Shown one piece after another: positions 7,005-14,515 of a DNA stretch of 36,803 nucleotides. The notes under the pieces are model-generated. The model searched no databases and was not told the DNA's origin. It saw nothing but the letters and a program-made list of their open reading frames with translations. This DNA is from Sphingopyxis sp. DBS4 (GTDB lineage: Bacteria > Pseudomonadota > Alphaproteobacteria > Sphingomonadales > Sphingomonadaceae). The stretch covers positions 1-36,803 of the forward strand of contig NZ_CP102387.1 in assembly GCF_024628865.1 (NCBI RefSeq), written 5' to 3'. A program made the position numbers and the translations under genes. Positions within the stretch are counted from its first letter, which is position 1. Each line of letters starts with the position of its first letter.

Positions 7005-10000
7005 ATGAATGGCATGGCGATCTATCATTTCTCCGCCAAGGCCATCAGCCGCGCCAATGGATCAAGTGCGGTAGCGTCGGCTGCTTATCGTTCGGCATCC
7101 CAATTGCATGATGAGCGGCTTGGGCGCGACCATGATTTCTCGAACAAGGCCGGCGTCGTCCATTCCGAAATCATGCTGCCAGAAGGCGCGCCGGAGCGTT
7201 TAAACGACCGCACGACCTTGTGGAACGAGGTCGAGGCGGGGGAGAAGCGTGGCGACGCGCAGCTTGCCCGCGAGGTGGAGTTCTCGATTCCGCGCGAAAT
7301 GAATCAGGCGCAGGGCATCACGCTCGCCCGCGAATTTGTCGAAAAGCAGTTTGTCGATCGCGGCATGGTCGCGGACCTGAATGTGCATTGGGACATGGGC
7401 AAGGATGGAATGCCCAAGCCCCATGCGCATGTCATGCTGTCGATGCGCGATGTCGGGCCGGATGGGTTCGGGAACAAGAACCGGGACTGGAATGATCGCG
7501 CACTGCTGAAGGAGTGGCGCGAGGCGTGGGCCGATCATGTCAATGAGCGCCTTGCCGAGCTGGATATCGATGCCCGCATAGATCACCGCACCTTGGAGGC
7601 ACAGGGCATCGACCTTGAGCCGCAGCACAAGATCGGGCCGGCGGCATCGCGTATGCCCGAACAGGGGCTTGAGGCGGAGCGGGTCGAGGACCATGCGCGG
7701 ATCGCGCGCGAGAATGGCGAGAAGATCATCGCCAACCCGTCGATCGCGCTCGACGGCATTACGCGGGGGCAGGCGACGTTCACCACGCGCGACCTGGCGA
7801 TGTTCGTCCACCGGCACAGCGACGGCAAGGAGCAGTTCGACCAGGCCATGAGCGCGGTGCGGACCTCACCCGAACTGGTGGCGCTGGGGAAGGACGGGCG
7901 CGGCGAGGACCGCTTTACCTCCCGCGACATGATCGACACCGAACAGCGGCTTGAACGGGCCGCCGATCGGCTTGGCGCAAGGGAGGGGCATGGTCTCCCG
8001 GCAGCGTCGCTTTCAAGGGAGCTGGACGCCGCCGGGAGTGGGGGCCTGGTGCTGGGGGGTGAGCAGCAGGCCGCTTTGGAGCATATAGCAGGCAAGAGCG
8101 ATCTTTCCATAGTCGTCGGCTATGCCGGAACCGGCAAGTCGGCGATGCTGGGAGTGGCGCGCGAGGCGTGGGAGCATCAGGGCTATCAGGTGCGCGGCGC
8201 GGCCCTGTCGGGGATCGCGGCCGAGAATCTGGAAGGTGGATCGGCTATCCCCTCGCGGACGATCGCCAGCCTTGAATATCAGTGGGACCAGGGCCGCGAG
8301 CTGCTGACCAACCGCGACGTGCTGGTGATAGACGAGGCGGGCATGATCGGCACGCGCCAGATGGAGCGCGTGTTGTCGGCTGCCGAGCAGGCGGGCGCGA
8401 AAGTCGTGCTTGTCGGCGACCCGGAGCAGTTGCAGGCGATCGAGGCGGGCGCGGCGTTCCGCAGCCTCGCGGAGCGGCACGGCGCGGCCGAGATCACCAC
8501 CATACGCCGGCAGCATGAGGACTGGCAGCGCGACGCCACGAAGGCGCTGGCGACGGGCCGCACCGGCGAGGCGGTCCATGCCTATTCCGGCCAAGGCATG
8601 GTCGAGGCGGCCGAGACGCGCGAACAGGCGCGCAGCGAGCTTGTGGACCGCTGGGATGCGCAGCGCCTCGCCGCGCCGGAGCAAACCCGGATCATCCTCA
8701 CCCACACCAATGCCGAGGTGCGCGATTTGAACCTGGCCGCGCGCGACCGGATGCGCGACGCCGGCGAGCTGGGGGACGATGTGCGCGTGTCGGCCGAGCG
8801 GGGCGCGCGCGCGTTCGCAAGCGGCGACCGCATCATGTTCCTGAAAAACGAACGCGGCCTTGGCGTGAAGAACGGCACGCTGGGGAAGGTCGAGCGCGTA
8901 TCGCCCGACAGCATGGCGGTGAAGCTGGACGATGGCCGATCCGTCGCGTTCGACCTCAAGGATTACGCCCATGTCGATCATGGCTATGCCGCGACCATCC
9001 ATAAATCGCAGGGGGTGACGGTCGATCGCGCGCATGTCCTCGCCACCCCCGGCATGGACCGCCATTCCGCCTATGTGGCGCTGTCGCGGCACCGTGACGG
9101 GGTGCAGCTCCATTACGGCCGCGACGACTTCGCCGATCAGCGCCAGCTCACCCGCACGCTCTCGCGCGAGCGGGCGAAGGATATGGCGTCGGATTATCCC
9201 CGCGACCGCGACGCGGAGATTCGTGCTTTCGCCGACCGGCGCGGATTGTCGGGCGAGATCCGATTGCCGGAACGGGCGGAACGCTCGCCGGTGGAGATCC
9301 TTGGACCACGCGCGGGAACCATGCGCCAGATGGGCGAAGATCCACGCACGGTTCGCGATGCCGGCGACTGCGGCGCTGGCGCGGGACAAGCCGCGGCCGA
9401 GCGGCAACCGCGGCGGGGTATGTTCGACGGCTTCCGGCCTGCCCCGCAACGCCCAGCGCCGGAGCCGACGCCGGCAGGCGAGCGTGAGAAGGCGGCCCCC
9501 AGGCGCGGCATGTTCGACGGGCTGAAGCTGTCGGCCGCGCCGCTGAAGGGCGCGGAGCGCGCGCCGGTGCCGGCCGATCGCGGCCAGGGCCGCGACTATG
9601 CCCGCGCGGTCGAGCGGGCCTCGCGTTCGGCCGAGGCGGTGTTGCAGGCGCGGGCATCGGGCGCTCCGGTCCTTGAGCATCAGAAGGTCGCGCTCGAGCG
9701 CGCGACACAGGCGCTTGAGCAGATCAGGCCGGGAGCCTCGCGCGACCTGTCGGCGGCGATGCAGCGCGACCCCGCCTTGCTGCGCGAGGCGGCGGCGGGG
9801 CGCAGCGGGCCGATGCTCGACGCGATGGCGCAGGAGGCGCGCGTGCGGGCCGATCCAAACTTGCGCGCGACAAGGTTCGTGGAACGCTGGCAGGGGCTGA
9901 AACAGGAGCGCGACCGCCTTTATTGCGCCGGCGACATGGCGGGCCGGGAGCGCATGGGCAAGGAAATGGCGGGCATGGCGAAAAGCCTTGAGCGCGATCC

Positions 10001-10133
10001 GCAAGTGGAATCGGTGCTGCGCGGCCGCACCCGCGAGCTGGGGTTTGAAATGGACATGAGCCGAGGCAGATCAGTTAGCGCCGAGCTGACCCAGCAGCTC
10101 GGCATCGGCCGTGATCGCGGCCTTAGCCGGTAA
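7005..10133 (+). CDS. traA: Ti-type conjugative relaxase-helicase TraA
   Basis: A 1,042-residue fusion of a MobA/MobL relaxase and a RecD/TraI-like helicase. The N-terminus (MAIYHFSAKAISR, then SAVASAAYRS) is diagnostic for the MobQ-type relaxase. The metal-binding histidines are in KPHAHVML (about H140/H142). Helicase motifs follow: Walker A GYAGTGKSA (about 372-380), Walker B VLVIDEAGM (about 440), and the UvrD-like C-terminal HGYAATIHKSQGVT. It nicks oriT and unwinds the strand to be transferred. GAAGGG four bases upstream supports ATG 7005 (MNGMAIYHF); ATG 7014 is the alternative. A CGTTTAAACG motif lies within codons for Arg-Leu-Asn at 7197. Confidence 0.95.
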   Translation: MNGMAIYHFSAKAISRANGSSAVASAAYRSASQLHDERLGRDHDFSNKAGVVHSEIMLPEGAPERLNDRTTLWNEVEAGEKRGDAQLAREVEFSIPREMNQAQGITLAREFVEKQFVDRGMVADLNVHWDMGKDGMPKPHAHVMLSMRDVGPDGFGNKNRDWNDRALLKEWREAWADHVNERLAELDIDARIDHRTLEAQGIDLEPQHKIGPAASRMPEQGLEAERVEDHARIARENGEKIIANPSIALDGITRGQATFTTRDLAMFVHRHSDGKEQFDQAMSAVRTSPELVALGKDGRGEDRFTSRDMIDTEQRLERAADRLGAREGHGLPAASLSRELDAAGSGGLVLGGEQQAALEHIAGKSDLSIVVGYAGTGKSAMLGVAREAWEHQGYQVRGAALSGIAAENLEGGSAIPSRTIASLEYQWDQGRELLTNRDVLVIDEAGMIGTRQMERVLSAAEQAGAKVVLVGDPEQLQAIEAGAAFRSLAERHGAAEITTIRRQHEDWQRDATKALATGRTGEAVHAYSGQGMVEAAETREQARSELVDRWDAQRLAAPEQTRIILTHTNAEVRDLNLAARDRMRDAGELGDDVRVSAERGARAFASGDRIMFLKNERGLGVKNGTLGKVERVSPDSMAVKLDDGRSVAFDLKDYAHVDHGYAATIHKSQGVTVDRAHVLATPGMDRHSAYVALSRHRDGVQLHYGRDDFADQRQLTRTLSRERAKDMASDYPRDRDAEIRAFADRRGLSGEIRLPERAERSPVEILGPRAGTMRQMGEDPRTVRDAGDCGAGAGQAAAERQPRRGMFDGFRPAPQRPAPEPTPAGEREKAAPRRGMFDGLKLSAAPLKGAERAPVPADRGQGRDYARAVERASRSAEAVLQARASGAPVLEHQKVALERATQALEQIRPGASRDLSAAMQRDPALLREAAAGRSGPMLDAMAQEARVRADPNLRATRFVERWQGLKQERDRLYCAGDMAGRERMGKEMAGMAKSLERDPQVESVLRGRTRELGFEMDMSRGRSVSAELTQQLGIGRDRGLSR
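7197..7206. repeat. CGTTTAAACG backbone motif, copy 3 (inside traA)
   Basis: Encoded in frame as CGT TTA AAC (Arg-Leu-Asn). TTA is an unusual leucine codon in this GC-rich gene, suggesting that the DNA sequence itself may be kept. Confidence 0.65.
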
Positions 10134-10143
10134 GGAGAGGTTG

Positions 10144-10848
10144 ATGGACGAGGACGATTATCGCGACGAGACCAGCGACGATCCGGTGCGAGCGTTCGAG
10201 CGATTGCGCGGCGAGGTGTCGCTGCTCCGTAGCGCTATAGAGGGGCTGACCGCCGCGCGCGAGTCCATCGACATTCCCGATTACGAGCCGACGCTGGCCC
10301 GCACAGAGAAGGTGCTGGCAGTGCTGGCGCAGCAGATCGACGGCGTGCGCAAGAGCCCGGCGATGACGCTCACCCCGGAAAATATGGGGAGCCGTTTAAA
10401 CGCTTCCGTCATGGAGACGGTGAACACGCTTCGTGCCCAAGCCCAGGCGTCGAAAATGGCGCTGGACGGGACGGTGGGCGAGCTACGCGGCCTGGTGCTG
10501 TCGGCGCACACCGCCCGCGAGCAGAACCGATGGCTGTTTATCATCGGCGGCGTCGGAATCTTGCTGGGGCTGTTGCTCTATGCGACGTTTGCCGGCCCGG
10601 TCGCGCATCTCGCGCCGGCGAGCTGGCAATGGCCCGAGAGCATGGCGGCTCGTGTTTTGGACGAGCCGACGCCGTGGGATGCTGGCACGCATCTGATGCA
10701 GCGTGCATCGCCGGCGAGCTGGGAGATGATCGTCGCGGCCGATCCACTCGCCGATGGCAACCGCGAGGCGATCCAGGCATGTCGCGAAGCTGCGACGAAG
10801 GCGAAAAAGCCGGTGCGCTGCACGATCGAGATCAAAGCCGAGCACTGA
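10144..10848 (+). CDS. DUF6118-like membrane-anchored protein downstream of traA
   Basis: A 234-residue protein starting MDEDDYRDETSDDPVRAFERLRGEV, with TAAGGAGAGG as ribosome-binding site just after the traA stop. The N-terminal half (about 15-130) is a long charged coiled-coil. One membrane helix follows at about 133-155 (WLFIIGGVGILLGLLLYATF), then a roughly 80-residue tail with two Cys. The layout matches DUF6118 proteins regularly found after relaxase genes on alphaproteobacterial plasmids. Likely a transfer-associated membrane protein co-transcribed with traA. Family assignment is from memory of the pattern. Confidence 0.75.
   Translation: MDEDDYRDETSDDPVRAFERLRGEVSLLRSAIEGLTAARESIDIPDYEPTLARTEKVLAVLAQQIDGVRKSPAMTLTPENMGSRLNASVMETVNTLRAQAQASKMALDGTVGELRGLVLSAHTAREQNRWLFIIGGVGILLGLLLYATFAGPVAHLAPASWQWPESMAARVLDEPTPWDAGTHLMQRASPASWEMIVAADPLADGNREAIQACREAATKAKKPVRCTIEIKAEH
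10393..10402. repeat. CGTTTAAACG backbone motif, copy 4 (inside the DUF6118-like gene)
   Basis: Again encoded as CGT TTA AAC (Arg-Leu-Asn), with the same rare TTA codon as in traA. Confidence 0.65.
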
Positions 10849-10854
10849 TGGATC

Positions 10855-11490
10855 ATGCGCGGCGCTGATCCGGAAATTGTCGCGATATGGATCAAGGGAT
10901 GGACGACCGCGCGGGAGACCGCGCCTCCCGTTCCCGATCATGGCGGCTTTCGGGTCGATGTGGGCTGGCCGCAACAGAAGGCCCGCTATGTCTTTGCCGC
11001 CTTGTCTCCGGCGATCGGAGAGCTGGCGCGGGCGATCAACGAACCGTGGATATTCCTGAAGGCGTGTGCCCCTCCTGATGCCATGCAAGCGATGCTGCCG
11101 TCTCAGTGGATCATACAGCGCCCCGGTCACATGATGACGTGCGCGGGACCGATGGCGGGCGATTCCGCGCTTCCCGGAGGCTATGTGTTTGATGTGACCA
11201 AGGGTGCGATTTCGGGTGTGCGCGCGTTCGACCCAGCGGGCAACGAAGCGACGATCGGCCGCGTCGTGGTGGTGGACGGTTTCGCGATCTACGACCGGAT
11301 CGAGACGCGGCCTGAGCATCGCGGGCGCGGCCTCGCGCGCGCCGTGATGATGAAACTTGAGGCGATTGGTCGCGAAAAAGGAGCGGTGCGCGGTGTGCTG
11401 GTCGCAACGCCTGACGGCCGAGCCTTGTATGAGGGCTTGGGATGGGAGCTGCATTCTCCCTACACCACGGCCGTCATTCCAGAGGTTTGA
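10855..11490 (+). CDS. GNAT family N-acetyltransferase
   Basis: A 211-residue protein. The acetyl-CoA binding motif A is visible as YDRIETRPEHRGRGLARAV (about residues 143-161), followed by GVLVATPDGRALYEGLGWE, a typical GNAT motif B. The first about 110 residues form an extra N-terminal domain also seen in GNATs fused to a regulatory or second GNAT-like half. The substrate cannot be read from the sequence. Starts six bases after the preceding gene, probably the end of the traA operon. It could modify a small molecule, antibiotic or protein. Confidence 0.82.
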   Translation: MRGADPEIVAIWIKGWTTARETAPPVPDHGGFRVDVGWPQQKARYVFAALSPAIGELARAINEPWIFLKACAPPDAMQAMLPSQWIIQRPGHMMTCAGPMAGDSALPGGYVFDVTKGAISGVRAFDPAGNEATIGRVVVVDGFAIYDRIETRPEHRGRGLARAVMMKLEAIGREKGAVRGVLVATPDGRALYEGLGWELHSPYTTAVIPEV

Positions 11491-11535
11491 TGCCGCGCGC
11501 TACATCTTAGGGGCGACCAAACGCGCACCAAATAA

Positions 11536-11564
11536 TTGACAAAGCAATCATTGCTTCGGCAATA
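11536..11564 (+). promoter_or_regulatory. Promoter with MarR-type operator in its spacer
   Basis: TTGACA at 11536-11541, a 17 bp spacer, then GCAATA at 11559-11564. The spacer contains a perfect palindrome AAGCAAT-C-ATTGCTT (11542-11556). A repressor bound there would block RNA polymerase, consistent with autoregulation by the adjacent MarR protein. The predicted transcript start falls within about 2 bp of the GTG start codon. Confidence 0.6.
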
Positions 11565-11572
11565 GACACCTC

Positions 11573-12028
11573 GTGCCCATCGATTCGATCCTCTTCGACC
11601 TGACCAACGCCGTGCAGCCGGTGCGGCGCGCATGGGTGCAGGCAGCAAGCGTGATCATTGCCGATTTCGGGCTTTCCACATCGCTGGGAACAGTCGTTAT
11701 CCTGACATCGCGGCTTGGCCCTGCCGTTCCGCAGAAGGAACTGGCGCTTGAAGTAGGCGTCAACCAGGCGGCCCTGGTCCGCACGCTCGATCGGGGAGAG
11801 GCTGCCGGCCTACTCGAACGCAATGCGGTTTCCGGCGACCGCCGCAGCAATGCGGTGAGCCTGCTTCCCAAGGGCGAGAAGCTCGCGAAGGCGATGGAAC
11901 GAAGGGTGGCCGACCTGAGGCGCGCGTTGCTGAGCAATCTTCCGCCGGAAGAGATCGAAACCGTGACGCGCATTCTGCGAACGCTGGAGGAGCGTGCGCA
12001 TGCCTACGTGCAGCGAGGGCATATGTGA
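11573..12028 (+). CDS. MarR family transcriptional regulator of the efflux operon
   Basis: A 151-residue winged-helix regulator. The recognition-helix region is LGPAVPQKELALEVGVNQAALVRTLDRGEAAGLLERNAV and the wing is SGDRRSNAVSLLPKGEKLAKAM, both typical MarR. GTG 11573 is the only reasonable start. No Shine-Dalgarno precedes it and the promoter lies immediately upstream, so translation may be leaderless. The stop overlaps the GTG of the FUSC gene. It likely represses this aromatic-acid-type efflux operon and is relieved by an aromatic or phenolic ligand (inference from AaeR/MarR-type systems). Confidence 0.88.
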   Translation: MPIDSILFDLTNAVQPVRRAWVQAASVIIADFGLSTSLGTVVILTSRLGPAVPQKELALEVGVNQAALVRTLDRGEAAGLLERNAVSGDRRSNAVSLLPKGEKLAKAMERRVADLRRALLSNLPPEEIETVTRILRTLEERAHAYVQRGHM

Positions 12029-14001
12029 CTCCGCCCTATTTCTCATTTCCCCGCTGGCTGTTCGCGGCAAAGCTGTTCATCGCTGGGATGATTGCGTTTG
12101 CCATTGCCGTGAAGATCGGCCTGCCGCAGCCCTATTGGGCGCTTGTGACCTGCTGCGTGGTGATGAACCCCATCACCGGCGCCATCCGATCGAAGGCAAT
12201 CTACCGCTTCATGGGGACGCTGGGCGCGGGCGTGGTGTCGCTCATGTTTGCAGCGATCTTTGTGAACACACCGGTGCTGCTGATCGCCGTCATGGGGCTT
12301 GCCGCGACCGCCACCCTGGCGGTCTCTCTGATCGACCGCACGCCGCGCAGCTACGGTTTCCTCTTGTTCGGGGTGACGATGATGCTGGTCGCGGTGCCGG
12401 AGATTAACAGTCCCGGCAACATGTTCGGCACGGCGGTCGCGCGGGTCACCGAGATCGGTCTCGGGCTGGTGTGTTGCACCATGGTCGACAGCATCATTGT
12501 GCCGCGCTCGCTCGGTCCGCAGATGCGCGATCGGCTGCATGCCTGGCTGCCCGACGTCCAGCGTTGGTTCGAGGAAGCACTGGAGGGCCGGGAAACCGAT
12601 CCCGAAGCGACAGCCGATCGGCTGCGCATGATCGGCGATGTCACCGCCCTGTCGGTGCTGGCGGGGCAGTTGCAATATGATCCAATGGTGCCCCGCCGCG
12701 AGCGCAGGCTCGCCTTTGCGATCCAGCAGCGCATGCTGCGGCTGATCCCGCTGATCTCCTCCATCGAATCGCGCATCTCGGGCGGCGGTGATGCGCAGCG
12801 GAAGGCGCTGTCGCCGCCCCTCGCCGAAGCGGTCGGACTGGTCCGCGACGGCAAGGCCCCGCCCGACGATTTCGTTGCGCGCATGAATGCAGCCGATGAT
12901 GGGGCGCCCGGAAGCTGGCGCCGCCTAGTGCAGCGCGATCTGGCGTCCCTGATCGCTGACGCTCTCGCCCTCTGGGCCGAAATCCGCAGCCTCGACGCGG
13001 CGCTGGACACCGGCGCTCCATTGTCCTCCGCGCTTGAGGCCTCGGTCCAGAGTGTCCGTGCCTTTCCGCTACGGCCCGACTATCACATTGTCTGGCGCGT
13101 CTCCGCCGCCATCCTGCTCACCTACGCAACATTAACCGCGCTTTGGTATTTGACCGGCTGGCAGCAGGCGCCCGGCGCGTTGCTGATCGGGTCGGTATCG
13201 ATCGCCTTTTTCGGCGGAGCGGACGAGGCCGGCGCGGCAATCGCGCAGTTCGCGCGCTTTGCGGCGATCGCCGCCGTGGCCGCCGCCCTGCTGTGCTATG
13301 TCCTGTTGCCGCTGGCGGGCGATTACGGCTCCTTCGTCGTCATCATGGGGTTGTTCATGATGCCGATCGCCGCTTGGTCGGTCAGCAATCCGCTCGCGCT
13401 CCTGCTTCTCGCTTTCGCTCTCAGCACGATCAACCTTCAGGGCGAATATCAGCCACTGGAATTCGGCACGTTCATCGAGGCAAGCTTCGCCTCGCTGCTC
13501 GGCATCTATGTCGGCTTCTTCTGGCTGCACATGGCGCGCCGAATGGGAGCCGGGCATGCCGTGGAGCGGTTCACGAAAATGGCGCGCGCGGATGTGCGCG
13601 CGCTTACCCGGCGCGCCACTGCACGGGACCGCGACCTCTATGTCGCACGGTCGCTCGACCGGATAGGCGCGCTGACGGCGCGGCTGGCGGCGGCCGGCGA
13701 ACCGGACGAAAGTGTGCGGCTGCTTCGCCGGCTGCGCGCGGGGGCAAACATCGCGGACCTTCGCCATGCCGCTGACAGCCTGACCGGGGAGACGAGGCAA
13801 GCGGCCGAACATCTACTGCAAGCGTTGCGCGCGGAAATCGGCCGTGATGCACCTTCGCCCGCCCTGCTTGCCCAAATCGATGCAACGCTGTCGGATGCGC
13901 TGCGCAGCGCTTCGGGAGAGAACAACCCGCTGGTGCGCGGCCTCGTCGATCTGCGCCTGGCCCTGTTCCGGCAAAGCCCGGTATGGCGTCCGGCGGCATG
14001 A
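12025..14001 (+). CDS. FUSC family transporter (AaeB-like aromatic acid efflux)
   Basis: A 658-residue inner-membrane protein with the FUSC layout: an N-terminal bundle of about six helices (residues 10-165), a cytoplasmic domain (about 165-350), a second helix bundle (about 355-500), and a cytoplasmic C-terminus. The N-terminal PQPYWALVTCCVVMNP is a family signature. AaeB-type pumps export aromatic carboxylates together with a HlyD adaptor and an AaeX/DUF1656 protein, exactly the neighbours found here. Start GTG 12025 overlaps the MarR stop. The gene itself is full-length, although its adaptor is truncated downstream. Confidence 0.9.
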   Translation: MTPPYFSFPRWLFAAKLFIAGMIAFAIAVKIGLPQPYWALVTCCVVMNPITGAIRSKAIYRFMGTLGAGVVSLMFAAIFVNTPVLLIAVMGLAATATLAVSLIDRTPRSYGFLLFGVTMMLVAVPEINSPGNMFGTAVARVTEIGLGLVCCTMVDSIIVPRSLGPQMRDRLHAWLPDVQRWFEEALEGRETDPEATADRLRMIGDVTALSVLAGQLQYDPMVPRRERRLAFAIQQRMLRLIPLISSIESRISGGGDAQRKALSPPLAEAVGLVRDGKAPPDDFVARMNAADDGAPGSWRRLVQRDLASLIADALALWAEIRSLDAALDTGAPLSSALEASVQSVRAFPLRPDYHIVWRVSAAILLTYATLTALWYLTGWQQAPGALLIGSVSIAFFGGADEAGAAIAQFARFAAIAAVAAALLCYVLLPLAGDYGSFVVIMGLFMMPIAAWSVSNPLALLLLAFALSTINLQGEYQPLEFGTFIEASFASLLGIYVGFFWLHMARRMGAGHAVERFTKMARADVRALTRRATARDRDLYVARSLDRIGALTARLAAAGEPDESVRLLRRLRAGANIADLRHAADSLTGETRQAAEHLLQALRAEIGRDAPSPALLAQIDATLSDALRSASGENNPLVRGLVDLRLALFRQSPVWRPAA

Positions 14002-14207
14002 TCGGCGAGATCGACATTGCAGGCATCTTCATCTCGCCGCTGCTCCTGTGCCTGCTCGTCGCCTTCTTTGCGCGGCTGCTCGTTTCGCGGCTGCTCGACG
14101 CGATGGGCTTCTATCGCATCGTCTGGCAGCGGCCGCTGTTTGATCTCGCCCTGTTCTTTCTACTCGTCTGGCTTGCCTTTGCTTGCCTGCGCATAACGAC
14201 GACCTGA
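13998..14207 (+). CDS. DUF1656 (AaeX-like) small membrane protein
   Basis: A 69-residue protein with two hydrophobic helices (about 10-30 and 43-63). It begins MIGEIDIAGIFISPLLLC, the DUF1656 pattern. The ATG overlaps the FUSC stop (ATGA), which fixes the start. DUF1656 proteins always accompany FUSC-HlyD efflux systems as an accessory subunit of unknown mechanism. Confidence 0.88.
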   Translation: MIGEIDIAGIFISPLLLCLLVAFFARLLVSRLLDAMGFYRIVWQRPLFDLALFFLLVWLAFACLRITTT

Positions 14208-14210
14208 CCT

Positions 14211-14465
14211 ATGACCCTGACCCGAGAAACCCTTGTTCGCGGCCTCAAGATCGCGCTGACGCTCGCCCTGGCGGTACTCGCGGCCCTGATCTTGTGGCAT
14301 CTCTACAATTACTACACCTATGCGCCGCAGACGCGCGATGGAAAGCTGCGCGCCGATGCCGTTCCGCTTGCCGCCGACGTCTCGGGGCGCGTGGACTCGG
14401 TCGCCGTCCACGACGGGCAGATCGTGGAGAAAGGGCAATTGCTCTTCACGATCGACAAGGGGTGA
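14211..14465 (+). pseudogene. HlyD-family efflux adaptor, truncated by Tn3
   Basis: An N-terminal fragment of about 83 codons: a signal anchor at about residues 12-33 (LKIALTLALAVLAALILWHLY), then the HlyD biotinyl-lipoyl motif TRDGKLRADAVPLAADVSGRV...VHDGQIVEKGQLLFTID. Full-length adaptors have about 300 residues. The reading frame meets the left inverted repeat of the Tn3 element at 14459 and stops four bases beyond it. The rest of hlyD, and any outer-membrane channel gene, is not found on the other side, so the pump lacks its adaptor here. Confidence 0.9.
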
Positions 14466-14514
14466 CTACACGAAAGTGACGCAACTGCACGGTAAGGGCG
14501 AACGGATAGCGAAC
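14459..14514 (+). repeat. Tn3 left inverted repeat, 56 bp
   Basis: Begins GGGGTGACTACACGAAAGTG and matches the complement of 18612-18667 at 54 of 56 positions. It is longer than the usual 38 bp Tn3 ends. Confidence 0.95.
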
Positions 14515-14515
14515 G

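Noticed and set aside
8013..10004. 663-codon open frame on the minus strand
   Set aside because: Lies wholly within traA, whose relaxase and helicase motifs are clear; shadow frame composition.
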